The translations under genes and the position numbers were made by a program. A stretch of DNA of 64,000 nucleotides from Isochrysis galbana. Taxonomy: Eukaryota; Haptophyta; Isochrysidales; Isochrysidaceae. Where the stretch lies: contig CM030936.1 of the NCBI GenBank assembly GCA_018136815.1, positions 4,805,707 to 4,869,706 on the forward strand, in the 5' to 3' direction. Below are positions 35,361-46,487 of this stretch, piece by piece. How positions within the stretch are numbered: position 1 is the first letter of the stretch; the number at the start of each line of letters is the position of its first letter. The notes beneath the pieces were generated by a model. It saw only the letters and a program-made list of their open reading frames with translations. It did no database searches and was not told the DNA's origin.

Positions 35361-37587
35361 TCGATACGGGGAGGGGGGCCGCGACCATATGGCCATGGGA
35401 ACGTTTTATTTTCATATTCTGTTTAAGCCCGAGTGGTAAATCAAGTCTTTGGCTCCTCGACCCTCGTAGCCGTCGTCGCCGTCCGCCAAGTCATGGGCGG
35501 CTACGCGTGCTACGCCGAACGCCGAACTCGTTGAACAAGAAGGCCTGCAAGCGGCAAGCGGACGACGTAAGCCTTCTGGTTCGCGAGATTCGTCGCTTTG
35601 ATGTCGCGCGGGTGCAGCAGATTGAGGATCTTGAGCTGACCTCGCCACCCAAGATCAGCCAAGCGACACCGTCGCCTGCCAGCAGAATGACGAGGAAGAG
35701 GGATGTGAGAAAAAGACGAAGAAGATGAAAACTCAGCACGCGTAGCTGGGGGTGTTTGGGAGTGGGGGGGGGGGGGCGTGATTAGCTTGCAATAATAATA
35801 TTGAGCTTTGTAACTGTAATAATAGACCAAAAAAGAAAACAAATAACCTGACAATAATAATATTGAGCCTTGTAAGTGTATATACCAAAAAGAAAACAAA
35901 TAACCTGGCCCTCTTTTGACGGAACGCGACTTCAGCACCGGGGGGGAGGGAGAAACCTCTCGTCAACAAAGAGGAACGGCCCTTCCAGCTCGCGCCGTGA
36001 GCAGTTCTCGAGAAATAAACGACTGCGAGTCGAGTAGCCTGTGCCACCTTCAGGATACTTTCCTCGATCTTGAGCCACTCCCTTCTCTCTCCCGCTTGTC
36101 GCCGGCCGCCCCCTACCCGTATGCTAGCGCAAACGGGGCCTGCGCATCATGGTTCTTGTTCCTGGGTGGGGTTGTGAATTGTTGTGCTGCTGGGTCTGTC
36201 TTCTGATTCGTGTTGATCCTGTTGTTTGTGTTGTGCCCATAAGGGCCACCCGGTCTCGGGTCGCGCTGCCGAGGCAGCGCGGCCGTCCCCAGGGTGGGAG
36301 AGGCCTCTGCCATAAGGCATGCCTGATGGATGGGTGTCCCTTCTTGTCTGGTACTGATGTGGTGCTTGTCACAGTCTGTGACCCACCATGGGGTGGGCCA
36401 GCATGGCTGCCTTCCTTGGTGTGGCCGGGGCCACGGGCCGTGCGGCGCGACCGGGGTCGCGCTCACCTGCTCGGCCTCTGCGGGCGGACGCGGTCGCTTT
36501 GCCTGCGACAGCTCTATGGGTACTGTGGGGGCTCCCGCGGCGGGGGGCCCGAAGGAGAGGTGGGGAGCGGCGGCGCGCTCCATGGCGACCAACTATAAAG
36601 TTAGTTATCACGCCATCATTTTCGTAGGACGCGGTCCTATAATGTAGGATGTAGGACGGAACTTTTTAGCCGAGAAGGCGGGGGCTGGGGTTGAATGTAC
36701 GGGCCCACCCCAGGGCGTGTCCGCGATGGAGTGAGGGGGGCGCGAGGCCCCCATTGTCCCCCACTTATATAAATAGGTTGGCCAGCGTGGCCGCTCGAGG
36801 AGAAGGCGTGCTGGGGTGCGCAGGGGTCGGTGCGTGCACTGGCGGGGGGAGAGGACAAATATCGAGGGGAGGGGGCAGTTCGCAGTTCCCCCTACCCCCG
36901 GTAGCACCCGGACACCTGGCTCGTCAGGCATGGCGGGAATCCGGGACGGAAAAGTTGTGTCCAATTAGCTGGTGGGGTTGGCTAGGATATAACATTAATT
37001 ATTTTGTTGTTTCCAATCTCCCATCCACCTCGCCAATGGATATGTGCTAGCTTTGACGGATTCCATCTATTGCAACCAACTGTCAAGCGCCAACGGACAA
37101 AACAAAAAAACGAATCTCCAACCCTTAACCTATTGACGAAGTGAAGAGAAAAACAATTGTGTAGATGAAGCCTACTTACTTGGACATCAAACTTTGGGCA
37201 AAAAAGCACTACCAGACTTTTTGATGGCTCAATCGAGTCTCGAGTCCGTCCAACGTTCGACAGAACGCGATCTACTATTTGCCTCCGCTATATCGTCCCA
37301 ATATCTACCCTCCGATTCGCGGCCGCCGACATCCAAATGACCAAAGCGATAGCTATCTAATCTCTAATCTTGCAATTGCAATGTTGCCTGTTGCTAGGGC
37401 AGTTCAAGCATCCAGGAGACAAAAGCTGGCAACTGGCAAGATCACACTATGAAGCTAGCACTCTCAGCGCCTAGCATATGTAAATAGCTTGATTGCGCGG
37501 TGCTGAGTTGAATTTACGTAGGGGGGGGTGGATTTGGTCGGGGACTACTTTGCAACTAGACTACTCGAAGCGTTACCCGGTGAAAGC
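35361..37587. other. Intergenic with two doubtful ORFs
   Basis: Minus-strand 35491-35739 has an N-terminal hydrophobic segment (MLSFHLLRLFLTSLFLVILL). An overlapping frame contains the plausible LKILNLLHPRDIKATNLANQ. This may be the last exons of a small membrane-anchored protein whose splicing I cannot resolve. A tandem AATAATAATATTGAGC..TGTAA segment appears twice near 35800 and 35855. Minus-strand 36113-36592 (MERAAAPHLSF...) is Pro/Gln-rich and possibly a retroelement ORF1 start. 36640-37587 shows nothing recognisable. Confidence 0.35.
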
Positions 37588-40500
37588 TCACACCATATCT
37601 GTGCAGCAGCTGCCCCGTAGCATCGAGGCGATTCGTGGAGGCATCTCGGTGCTTTCCTCGCCACTGGCGAGGTGTGCAGGTAGAGCGGCGCAGATGTCGC
37701 AGACACGCTTCGGCGCGATCGAACCTCTCACGACTGCTCTTCGGCTGGAGCACGAATCACAAATGACTTGGCCACAAGCGCGGCAATGGTGCCGGCGGTG
37801 GAGTAGCGTGAAGGTGCTGTGACAAATTCGGCAAGAGCGCTGCATCGAGTCGGGCTGCCAAACAACACCATACCTGCGGAGAAGAGGGGCGAGAGCGATC
37901 CGCGGGGCATGGACGCGGCCCTCATTCTGACAAGCAGCTCTCACTTGGATGGGGTAGGGCACTCAATGGGCTATGGACGGTGCCCTCTTTCTTACGAGCA
38001 GCTCTTACTTAGATGCCATCCTCAAGTCCCTAGGGGCGTGCCGCTCGTTAGTGGCAAGCCTCGCTTTTCGATGGTGCGAAAGGAGCTCTCGTTGTGGGAA
38101 AAGCACCGAGAAGAGGGGATGACCCGGCAGGATCAACGAGGTAAGAAGGGCGTCGAGCTCCTCGCGCCGCCTGCGAATTTCGGAGGTGCGGGCCGGGTCA
38201 CGCACGCGGTCGGGACGAGCACACGCGAGTAGCACAAGCAGTGGGCGGCCACAAGTTAGAGACAAGCCCTTAGCCTACCACTTTCGCTCACGACGGGCGC
38301 CTCACCTATCAGTCACGTGCTTTGGCGCATCCGGATGCTTGCGGAGCATGTCCGACGCCGACGCCACCGCCATGTCAATGCGTCTGAGCTCTGTCGGTGT
38401 GAATTGCGCGCGGATGCGTTGCGATCGAAGTAGCGGCTGCAGATAGCCTAACCCGGCGGACAGTCCGTTGAGGTCTCGCAACCGGCACGCGCCCCGGCGG
38501 TCATACCCCGTTGGCTCTAGTGTCGTCAATATGCCGCGCATCGGTGGCAGTATAAACAACGCGAATGGGAGCGCCAGGAGGCCGAGTAGCTGGCGCATTA
38601 TGAAGAGGGTGATGGTTAGCCGCCATGCGAAAGCACCGCCGTGGGCGAGACGCTCCCACATAGCTGCCGCCATGGAAGTGAAGGCATGGCCGAAACTGAT
38701 GGTGAATGGCTCGTGCGGGGCGTCAATGGTAGTATTGACAGCGCCGTCGACCGAGGTGATGGCATTGACAGCGCCTCCGCGATTCGGTAGGGCCGGATCT
38801 GATTGGGCCCTAAATGTGGGACCGACTGGCAGCAGCCCGCGCTGGGAAGCGATGAAAGTGATGCAGAGCAGAGCAGCGCCTGCAACCACCGCCACACATC
38901 TGCAATTGTAGCGAAGCAGCAACTTCACGCGATGGCTCGGATCCCTGTTTGGCACCACCACGGCCGCCGGCACTTCGGCAGGGTTACGAGGCTTGTGAGG
39001 AGGGTGGGAGTGAAGCGGAGCGCTCGCGGTGCTAGGCCCCGCTGCCATTGCGACTGCGGGTTGCCGAGGGCGCGCGATTCGAATCGGGGGCCTCTCAGCA
39101 GCCAAGACTGCGGGCGGCGTCCGGAGCGGCATGCCGTGTCTACCCACATCATCGAGCAACCCTCCGTCGTAAACCGGCTCGAGAGTGCGTCTACCGGTGC
39201 CATGCACCGACGTTTGCGTCTGTGCTACCCCGACGACAAAGCTGGGGGGCAGCAGCGGCGAGGGCGGAGGCGATGGGGTGGATCGAGGTGAGGCGGTGGA
39301 TCTGATTTTGTCCGAGCTTGAGCTCTGTGGTAGATCCGACGCAGATTCGGGAGTTGCGTATTGAGGCGCGCCATGAGAGACGTCGGTAGGCGACCACGGC
39401 GGCAGCGGCGGTGAGCCTGAGGCGCCCGGGGCTAGGGCATCGTTGGAGGCGTGGAGGCTATTGAACGTCAACGGCAATGCGTTAACTGGAGTCAGCAGCA
39501 GGTTTGAGAGCGAGGTTTGGGACGCTTCATGCTCAAATTCATGCGCAACGTTCGCCGATGAGCCGAAGGCTTCGATAAACGCCTCTGTGAAGACCGCTGG
39601 TGCCACGCGCAAGTTCATGCCTGGCACGTCAGAGCTGTGTGACGCACCCATGATGAGACCACCGAGGCAACGGGTGGATGGCACGGTACTGCTCGATCGG
39701 ATGGATGGCACTCTCCGCACGTCCATCGCGTCGCGCCTCAGGTGGACTCCACGGACAACTGGTGAAGAGTGGATTTTGCTTGCAGTAGTGCGGCTGCCGG
39801 CGTGTAGGGCTCGAGAGTCGCGATGCATAGTGAGAACAACATTTGTGTCCACAGACGGGCTGTCGACTTCTCGGTGGCCTGACGTTCCAATAGCACGACT
39901 CTCCCAGAAGTCTGCGTCGAGTAAGAAGCCAAGCACCCGCCCGACGACCGAAGAGCCCGACAACGGCTTGGCCCTGGGAAGAAGCCGCTTCGCTGCGATG
40001 AGGACGAGGGCCTCGCAAAAAAAGAGCGACGCGCAATGCGCACTCTGGGGCCCGATGGCCGTGGAGGCAGCTTCGGCGGGCAGCGAGGCTATGACGGCGG
40101 TAAAGAAGCACCACGGAAGACGGAGGAGGAGCTCTAGAAAGCACATGCCGCACTGCGACGCCTTGATCGCCACAATATACCTATAAGAGTGCGCAGGAGA
40201 GGGAGGGTCCGACAAACAATGGCAGATGGGCGATGAACTTAAGGCGGCGGTTCAGACATGAGTGACACCGCTGATGCTGCAAAAGGCGCGGATGGCCTCA
40301 CATTGTGAGCTGGTACGCGTCCCCGTCCTGTGCCAATGCCGCAAGGAGCACTCCAAAGAGCAGCGAGCGAAGCACTGGCGCCGTCGGCCATGCCGAGGCG
40401 AGGGCGAGCGAGAGCCACGTTGGCGACTGCAGACACGCCCACACTGTCTTGTCATACGGCATGTAATGATACAACAGGATTGCACGCGCCGTGCGCACCA

Positions 40501-41146
40501 GCCGCGAGGAGCATGCAGCAAGGTGGTGAGGCGATGTGGCAAGAGTCGCCTGTGGCGCTGGGTCCAGGCACGGTCGCCAACCCGGCGATTCGAGCCGAAG
40601 GTGGGCGCATAGCGCGTGCAGTCCGCCGCAGCACGATCTGCACCAATCTCTCCATCCTGTAGAGCTGCAGAACGAGCGGTCTGCGCCGTCCCTAGATGGC
40701 CATCCCGGAAACATGACGCAACAGTCGCACAATTCGCGCCCAGTGACGTCGGTCGGCAGCGCGCCGACGGTGGAGAGGATGGGCGAGCTGGCGTCTCGCG
40801 GCGGAGCGGCCGCAGCCCGCGGCGTGGTGGGTAGCTCGACACCACCATCCGCCGTCGACGAGTAGAGTGGTGGCGAAGGCGACGGGCCAGGCTCGGGCCC
40901 ACCTGGTGTTTGCTGGCGCTCCGCCGAGCGGTGCCCGAGGACTTCTCTCGTCCCATTCGCCCACGCAGTCTCTAGCGCCGTGTGTAGAGTGGCGCGAAGT
41001 TGGTGTGGCATCTGCTCATCTTTCGCGAGGCGCGGGGCCAGCGCCTCGCCCCACAGAGAGAGCCCTCCAGAGGCAAGGGCTGAGCGTGCGAGCCCCGAGA
41101 GCTGCTGGGGAGTGGAAGGGAGAGCTGGTCCCTCTCCACCGCGCAT
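37588..41146 (-). CDS. Multipass membrane protein with C-terminal FYVE zinc finger
   Basis: Four exons, 41146-40302, 40180-38306, 38170-38009 and 37873-37588, join at GT-AG in consistent phase to give 1055 residues. The C-terminus is a FYVE finger: a WQPD start, CRICHSTF, then RRHHCRACGQVICDSC and KRVCDIC, with the basic RRHHCRACG-type patch that binds phosphatidylinositol 3-phosphate. The N-terminal ~960 residues have a Cys-rich segment (ELCDCCVMF...CRSCCGG), about five hydrophobic helices in two clusters (residues ~240-340 and ~730-830, for example FLELLLRLPWCFFTAVIA and LLGLLALPFALFILPP) and long Ser/Pro-rich loops. FYVE proteins sit on endosomes, and this one would be integral to that membrane. 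The start is the first ATG after a pyrimidine tract. I know no family with this exact arrangement. Confidence 0.75.
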
Positions 41147-41157
41147 CGTGAGCTCTG

Positions 41158-41340
41158 AGCGAGGTGTGGAGGTAGCGGAGGAAGGGGGGCGGTGGAGGGA
41201 GAGAGGGGGAGAGAGGTCGAGGTCGAGGTCGAGGTCGAGGTCGAGGGAGGGAAGGATGGGGGGGGGGGGGGGGGGGAGGGGGGGCGAGCGGCCGACCGAC
41301 GGACCGCCTCGCCGAAAAAAAAAGGGGGGGGGGGGAAGAA
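41158..41340. repeat. GAGGTC minisatellite and poly-G/A tract upstream of the FYVE gene
   Basis: Five GGTCGA-type hexamers (41214-41248), then a G run (41257-41284), a short A run and another G run (41310-41335). It directly precedes the ATG on the coding strand as CT/C-rich sequence, as at other genes here. Confidence 0.65.
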
Positions 41341-42813
41341 GCAGAAAAGGATCCATTGATTGTGTCGCATCCGCGATCGACTTCTTCCGACCTTTTACTT
41401 TTAAATGCCAATTCGTTGCTCAATCGTTCTTGTTTGCCGCGGGGTTTTACTCGTAACTTGTAGAACTCTTCACTCGTAATTCGCCCTTCGCTCCTTGCCG
41501 TCGCGCCCCTTTGTGGCCTGTCTCGCTCCTGTTTCGCTCCTTTGCACCTTGCGGTAGAAGGGGCGCAACGAAGACTACCGGTAGCTTTAAAGACAACGAC
41601 TTCGCAGTGTTGGAACTAGATCATATTAGCATTAGCATCTTGAATTTTGTGTGTGTGCCCAGACACCTTGTATAGTCACTATCTAATAGTCCCGCAGCTT
41701 GAAATCTAAAAACTCGAAAGCGAAAAACGATTTTTTTGTACACGAATGTTGAAGTTGAAGACTACGGTCATTGACGTTCGATGACCCGCGGGCAGATTCA
41801 CACATACAGACTCACAGGCCACCTGAGACCGCCAACCCCGTGGATTGGGGCCCTACTATGCATTCCCTACCACTTTGCCGCAGAGATCTACCCGCAACCC
41901 GCAAGCGACGAGATCGCGCTCGCTATGGCCTACTGAAGTCGGGCTCCAGAGGCCCTTTCGAGCGCTGCCAATGCGACCTGCAGTGGGGGGACATGGCGCC
42001 CTCGCGCGGGTGCTTCCGCGGCGCATGCGGCCACCCTAGACCAGAAAACGAGGACTGGCGCCAAAAAAGCGCCCTCAAAACGAAATGCTGCCCCCCCACA
42101 CCAGCTGGCGCGCTGACGAGGGCGTCTCGTACAGCGAGAGGCCGGCATTTGCCGGCCCCTGGACGATCGCCAACGCGATGGGCCCCACCTGGGCCGCGGT
42201 GGAAGTGGGCAGCGCAGCCATGCTGGTACAGGCCCGGCCATCTCGACCCCTCTGGCATGCCTTCCAGAGGAGCCCTGGCCGGTGGCCCATCGGACACCCC
42301 TCTCCGAGGCGACATCGCAGTGGACCGATGTCCGAAGGAGCCCTCTTCACAGTCGATTTGAGCACAAACGACAGAAGATACCGGGCGTTTACGAGAAAAT
42401 CAAATGTTTTATTTTTGTTGATCCAATCATTAAAATACTTTGGATTTGACCTTTTTTAGAGCTGTTATGGCACATTATCACGGTCATGGGCTTGATATGA
42501 CCGTTGGTCGCTCACACGACATCGCACGGGTCATGCTACGTACAAACATCATGAGTATACGAAGCTCGACGCCATTGATGCAACATTTTGATCGCTCGGA
42601 AGTGCGGCAAATCACCGTCACCGTCCAGCGTCGCTGTCGAAAGCAGACTCCGGACACTGAAACGTGATCACGCACGCTTGGGCTCACACTGCCGCCTAAG
42701 CCCTGCCCCGCATCTCCCTTTCCCGCGTCTCTCACACTGCTCGCCCCGTTGCCGATTCTCGCAGTGGGGGGGGTGTCGTGGATAAAGGGAGCCGCACCAC
42801 ACCGCACGCTCTA
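41341..42813. other. Intergenic left of the hAT element
   Basis: No recognised gene in 1.47 kb. Overlapping frames of 100-200 codons at 41771-42361 on both strands have no clear domain and are probably chance frames in GC-rich DNA. The right edge ends with the left copy of the hAT target duplication at 42806-42813. Confidence 0.35.
42806..42813. repeat. Left 8-bp target-site duplication of hAT element
   Basis: ACGCTCTA, identical to 45286-45293 across the element. Confidence 0.9.
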
Positions 42814-45285
42814 CCTAGATGCCCCGTCAGGCTGATATCAGGTTCTGATATCAGGTTATCAGGCCTACTAGACCTGATAACCTGATATCAGGCTGATATT
42901 ACTACTACTAACTTTAGAATAAAATAAAATTCAAAAAAATAAGGGGGGGGCACGTGCTCATCGCCCCACACCCCGAGCGAGCGAGCGAGCGAGCGGCCGC
43001 CATGCCTCTCACTAATGATGATGAGGAGCTGGAGCTGGAGCTGCAGGAGGGTGCAGTCACACCGTGGGGCAGGCAGCCCATAGATGAGCTGCTGGGCTCT
43101 TCCCTTGAGTGGTCGACCATCGAGGAGATGGATGGCCGTGCGAAAAGCGTGCGGGCCAAGGCATGTCTGTTCTGCGGCCACAAGTACGTGGGGGGACCCA
43201 TGAACATTCGGCAACACTTGGACAAGCTTCTGCCAAACCGGAACGTTCGTGCGTGTCGGCCACATGCGGCGTGGATTGAGAGGCACGCGGCTGTCGTTGC
43301 GGAGCTTCGGCTACGCTCGCGGCAGTTGGCCAAGAAGGCAAAGATTGAAGACGAGCGAGTACACCGCCAAGCAGAAGGTCGGGCCTTGAGCGGTGCGAGT
43401 AGCGAAGAGAGGTGGCCCATCTCACCATTCCCTCCCTCTGCTATGGTATCGCCCTTTCAGGCAATCACGGCGGAATGTGTCGCAGAGGCGTGGCTGAAAG
43501 TGATTGTGAAGAAGGCTTTGCCACTCGATCTGGTCGACGATCGCCTTTTCCGCGAAGCTGTAGCACTTACTGCAAAATGTGGCTCGAAAAATTTGCTGGT
43601 TGGCGCCGAATTGCGATTTCCCCATCGCAGGATATTCACGGAGAAGATGCTGCCCCGACTTGATCAACGGCTCGACGCCAACATCCGGCAAAAGGTGCAA
43701 CTGTTGGCCAATCTCACAGGAGTCACCATCATCTCCGACGGATGGACGAATGTACAGAGTCGGCCCATTATCAACGCGTTGGCATCGTTGCCTGTGGGGG
43801 GTTTTTTTTTGGCTGCTGAGGACACTTCAGGCGCGACAAAGGACGCGGCGTACATAGCCAACTTCATCGTCAAACATATTCGTGCTTTTGGCGTCGAACA
43901 TGTGGTTGCGGTGTGCATGGATGGCGCTTGCACGGCATCGTTCCCATTGATCACAAGGGAATTCCCTTCTGTGTTTTGCTTCATCTGTCCCACTCACAGT
44001 TTGGACAATTTCCTGAAGAACATTTGCAGTGAAAAGGCGACCATTCGGGTGAAGGGCCTGCGTGATCGCGAGTTTATTTGGGGCGAACCTCGTTTTGCAC
44101 AGGCCATTGAGCAGGTCCGGACCGTGGTGGCGTTTGTCACGTCACACCAGAAGGTGTTGGCGCAGTATCGAATGCTTTGTGCGAAAGTGCCCGCAGAGGC
44201 TAAGCCTGAGGGAGGGATGGAGTTGCTGCGGTCTTGCGAAACGCGCTTTGCCTCTTCTTTCCTCATGGTGAGTCGCTACGCGAACGTGCACAACATCCTA
44301 GAGCTCCTAGTTCTCGATCCAATCTACACCGAGTGGGTGCAGTCACAGCCTCGGGATAAGAAGGAGAAGGCCACGGAAGTCAAGCGCATCATTCGCTCTG
44401 AATCCCTCATGGACATGCTTAGGACCACAATGCAGATTATGGACCCTGTCTATCGTTTGCTCCGCCTGACCGATGGAAAACTTGGAGCAAATTTGGGCAA
44501 GGTGTACGCTTATTTGTTGCAAATCGATGCGCATCTTCGGTCCTTCGATGGTGTTGATGCGGCCACACGGCACAAAATCCACGAGCTCTTTATGGCCAGG
44601 TGGGAGTATTTGCACGCGCCAGTGATGACTGCTGCATATTGCCTGGAGCCTGAATTTTGCTGTCGCAAGTTTTCCGCTCAAGAAATGGCTGAGCTGAAGC
44701 AGTGTCTGAAGGCGATGTCCAATGCGGAGCATCCGTATCCGGACTTATTGGCAGAATACTCCGACTTCCAAGAGGCCTGCACAAGTGGCATGCATGATCT
44801 AACCCCTGAAATAGCATTCGGTAATCGTGCACGAAGCATGGCGTCGTATAAGTGGGCGAATGTGTATTTATCTCCTTGGCCTCACCTTCGGTGGGCAGCA
44901 TGCCGTTTACTAGCTCTCAGCTGCTCGGCCTCGGGTTGCGAGCGCTCATGGTCCGTTGAAGATTGGATCCACTCCAAGAAGAGAAATAGGCTAGGCCAAA
45001 CTACAGTGGAAAGGCTGGTAAGAAGTCACACCAATTTGTTGCTCGAAGATTTGCTTTTGGATTGGGAGTCTCGTGTGTTGCCTTGGGAGTTGGACATGGT
45101 TGTGGAGGAGCCTGAGGATGAGCGTGAGTGAGTGAATGAATACTACTATTATAACATCGGCTTTACCATTATAATATATTATAAGAATAGTAGTGGGCCA
45201 CCTGATATCAGCCTGATATCAGGTCCTGATATCAGGTATCAGGTCGCCAAGACCTGATGACCTGAGACCTGACGGGGCATCTAGG
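42814..45285 (+). mobile_element. Intact hAT-superfamily DNA transposon
   Basis: The element is 2472 bp. Terminal inverted repeats are perfect over 18 bp: CCTAGATGCCCCGTCAGG at 42814-42831 and its complement at 45268-45285. Both sides are flanked by the 8-bp direct repeat ACGCTCTA (42806-42813 and 45286-45293), the target-site length made by hAT transposases. Inside each end lie several CTGATATCAG palindromes (42832-42897 and about 45200-45243), probable transposase binding sites. One intact transposase frame lies between. Identical TIRs, an exact target duplication and an unbroken frame imply a recent insertion. Confidence 0.93.
43002..45131 (+). CDS. hAT transposase (BED finger, DUF659-type core, hAT_C dimerisation domain)
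   Basis: 709 residues, no intron. The start at 43002 is the first ATG and follows a GAGCGAGC repeat; the open frame upstream of it lacks ATG. The N-terminal BED-type finger (about 55-95) has CLFCG, NIRQHLD and a C-x-PH end. The core contains ISDGWTN, VCMDGACT and CPTHSLDNFLKN, the conserved DUF659/hAT acidic and His motifs. The C-terminus (~625-690) is the dimerisation domain with RLLALSCSASGCERSWS and SKKRNRLG. The protein cuts and pastes the element by a DDE-type reaction and dimerises or multimerises through the C-terminus. It has no stop codons or frameshifts, so it is likely active or recently so. Confidence 0.93.
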   Translation: MPLTNDDEELELELQEGAVTPWGRQPIDELLGSSLEWSTIEEMDGRAKSVRAKACLFCGHKYVGGPMNIRQHLDKLLPNRNVRACRPHAAWIERHAAVVAELRLRSRQLAKKAKIEDERVHRQAEGRALSGASSEERWPISPFPPSAMVSPFQAITAECVAEAWLKVIVKKALPLDLVDDRLFREAVALTAKCGSKNLLVGAELRFPHRRIFTEKMLPRLDQRLDANIRQKVQLLANLTGVTIISDGWTNVQSRPIINALASLPVGGFFLAAEDTSGATKDAAYIANFIVKHIRAFGVEHVVAVCMDGACTASFPLITREFPSVFCFICPTHSLDNFLKNICSEKATIRVKGLRDREFIWGEPRFAQAIEQVRTVVAFVTSHQKVLAQYRMLCAKVPAEAKPEGGMELLRSCETRFASSFLMVSRYANVHNILELLVLDPIYTEWVQSQPRDKKEKATEVKRIIRSESLMDMLRTTMQIMDPVYRLLRLTDGKLGANLGKVYAYLLQIDAHLRSFDGVDAATRHKIHELFMARWEYLHAPVMTAAYCLEPEFCCRKFSAQEMAELKQCLKAMSNAEHPYPDLLAEYSDFQEACTSGMHDLTPEIAFGNRARSMASYKWANVYLSPWPHLRWAACRLLALSCSASGCERSWSVEDWIHSKKRNRLGQTTVERLVRSHTNLLLEDLLLDWESRVLPWELDMVVEEPEDERE

Positions 45286-45293
45286 ACGCTCTA
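45286..45293. repeat. Right 8-bp target-site duplication of hAT element
   Basis: ACGCTCTA, identical to 42806-42813. Confidence 0.9.
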
Positions 45294-46487
45294 CGACCCT
45301 TAGAGCGTGCCTACCTACTTTCCCGCGCCCTGCCTCCATCCCCTCTTCGCAGCGCGCCCTATGCCCTATCTTTAGAGCGTGTCTTCCCCACACCCCTCTC
45401 CTCCCCTCCCTTCCCGCCCCGAGTTCCCGCGCATACGACGCACAGCCGAGATCCCTCCCTTCCATTCTCTCACGTCTTCGCGGCGTTTCCCTTGTTCCCT
45501 TGGCCAGAGAGGGTCGGAGAGTCTCCCGCGCTCGCCGATTCCCGTCCGTTCCCCCAGCGCTCGCCCCCTCCCGTTCCATTAGTTTCCCCTTTGTTTCCAT
45601 AGTTTCCGAGTGGTTCTTCCGTCGCCCCGTGTTCACGTTCCGTCTCTTCTTGTGCTCCCGCGACAGCGCTGGGTCGCCCCGTTCGTGCCCCCTTCTGTGC
45701 CCTCGCCTACTTCCGTTCGTCATGCCCGGCCATGGATCGCCCGTACCGTGTACCGTCCCGTGTGCTCCCATCCCGTGTTGCCTCTCGGCCGCTCGTCCCG
45801 TCCCTCTCGTCCCGCGATTCATACATCCCATGTTACAGACTCACAACCACAACCTCACACAAATCCACCACAGCCACTCCACAGCACACCACACTCTTCC
45901 TCCATCCAGAGTGCGCGGCGGCCCTAATCGCGAGGCTGGGTTTGATAGACCGTGACGCGGCCCACCCGCCGCTCCCTGGACTCACCTTTGACTCCAGCCA
46001 GTCACATAACAATCACGCATCACGCCGCACCTCCTCCCCCTTCCCTCGCCGCCGCGGGACCCCCACTAGCCGCGCCCCTCCGCGCTCGCGGGGACCCCCC
46101 GGCGCGAGAAGAGTTCCTTCCCCCCCCCCCCTCGGATTGCCCCTCATCTCCCGCTCCATCAAGGCTTCGTTATTTCTTCGGATTGCCCCCTCCTCACCAT
46201 TTCCCAAATCGCTAAAGCTGACCATAGCGATCCGCTTTGTTACCAGTCTCACACAACTCTCACATATGCATACGCAACGTTCCCGAGTCATATATGGCTC
46301 CGATTCCAGACAAGCGGTATTTGGAAGCCGCAGGCGCAAGCATCACACAAGGGGCTGGCTGACCTATCGCACCCGTAAAGCATCTCGATCAAAGCATTAC
46401 GCTGCAAGACATTCGATTATGTCGACTGCCCGTCGTCAAAGTGTCTTGTCCGTCAGGACGGCAAGTTGCTTTGCAACGCCTCTAGGC
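45294..46487. repeat. Dispersed pyrimidine-rich repeat flanking the hAT element
   Basis: 45300-45600 matches 23560-23830 at roughly 70-75% by eye: both have TTAGAGCGTGTCT, then CGCATRCRRCGYRCAG, then CCCTTGGCC followed by a GGTCGGAG-like block. It is C/T-rich throughout, with CAC-rich sequence at 45840-45900 and a C run near 46122. Open frames in it (for example 45732-46697) show no domain. It is probably an older element into which the hAT transposon jumped. Confidence 0.45.

Noticed and set aside
39050-39090. GATTCGAATC as a possible tRNA T-loop
   Set aside because: It lies inside the large exon of the FYVE protein gene, and no cloverleaf could be drawn around it.
41771-42361. 196-residue plus-strand frame
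   Set aside because: Overlapping frames of similar length exist on the minus strand, and no domain or compositional signal favours any of them.
42954-43001. Upstream extension of the hAT transposase frame
   Set aside because: It has no ATG and is encoded by a GAGCGAGC repeat; the ATG at 43002 is used.
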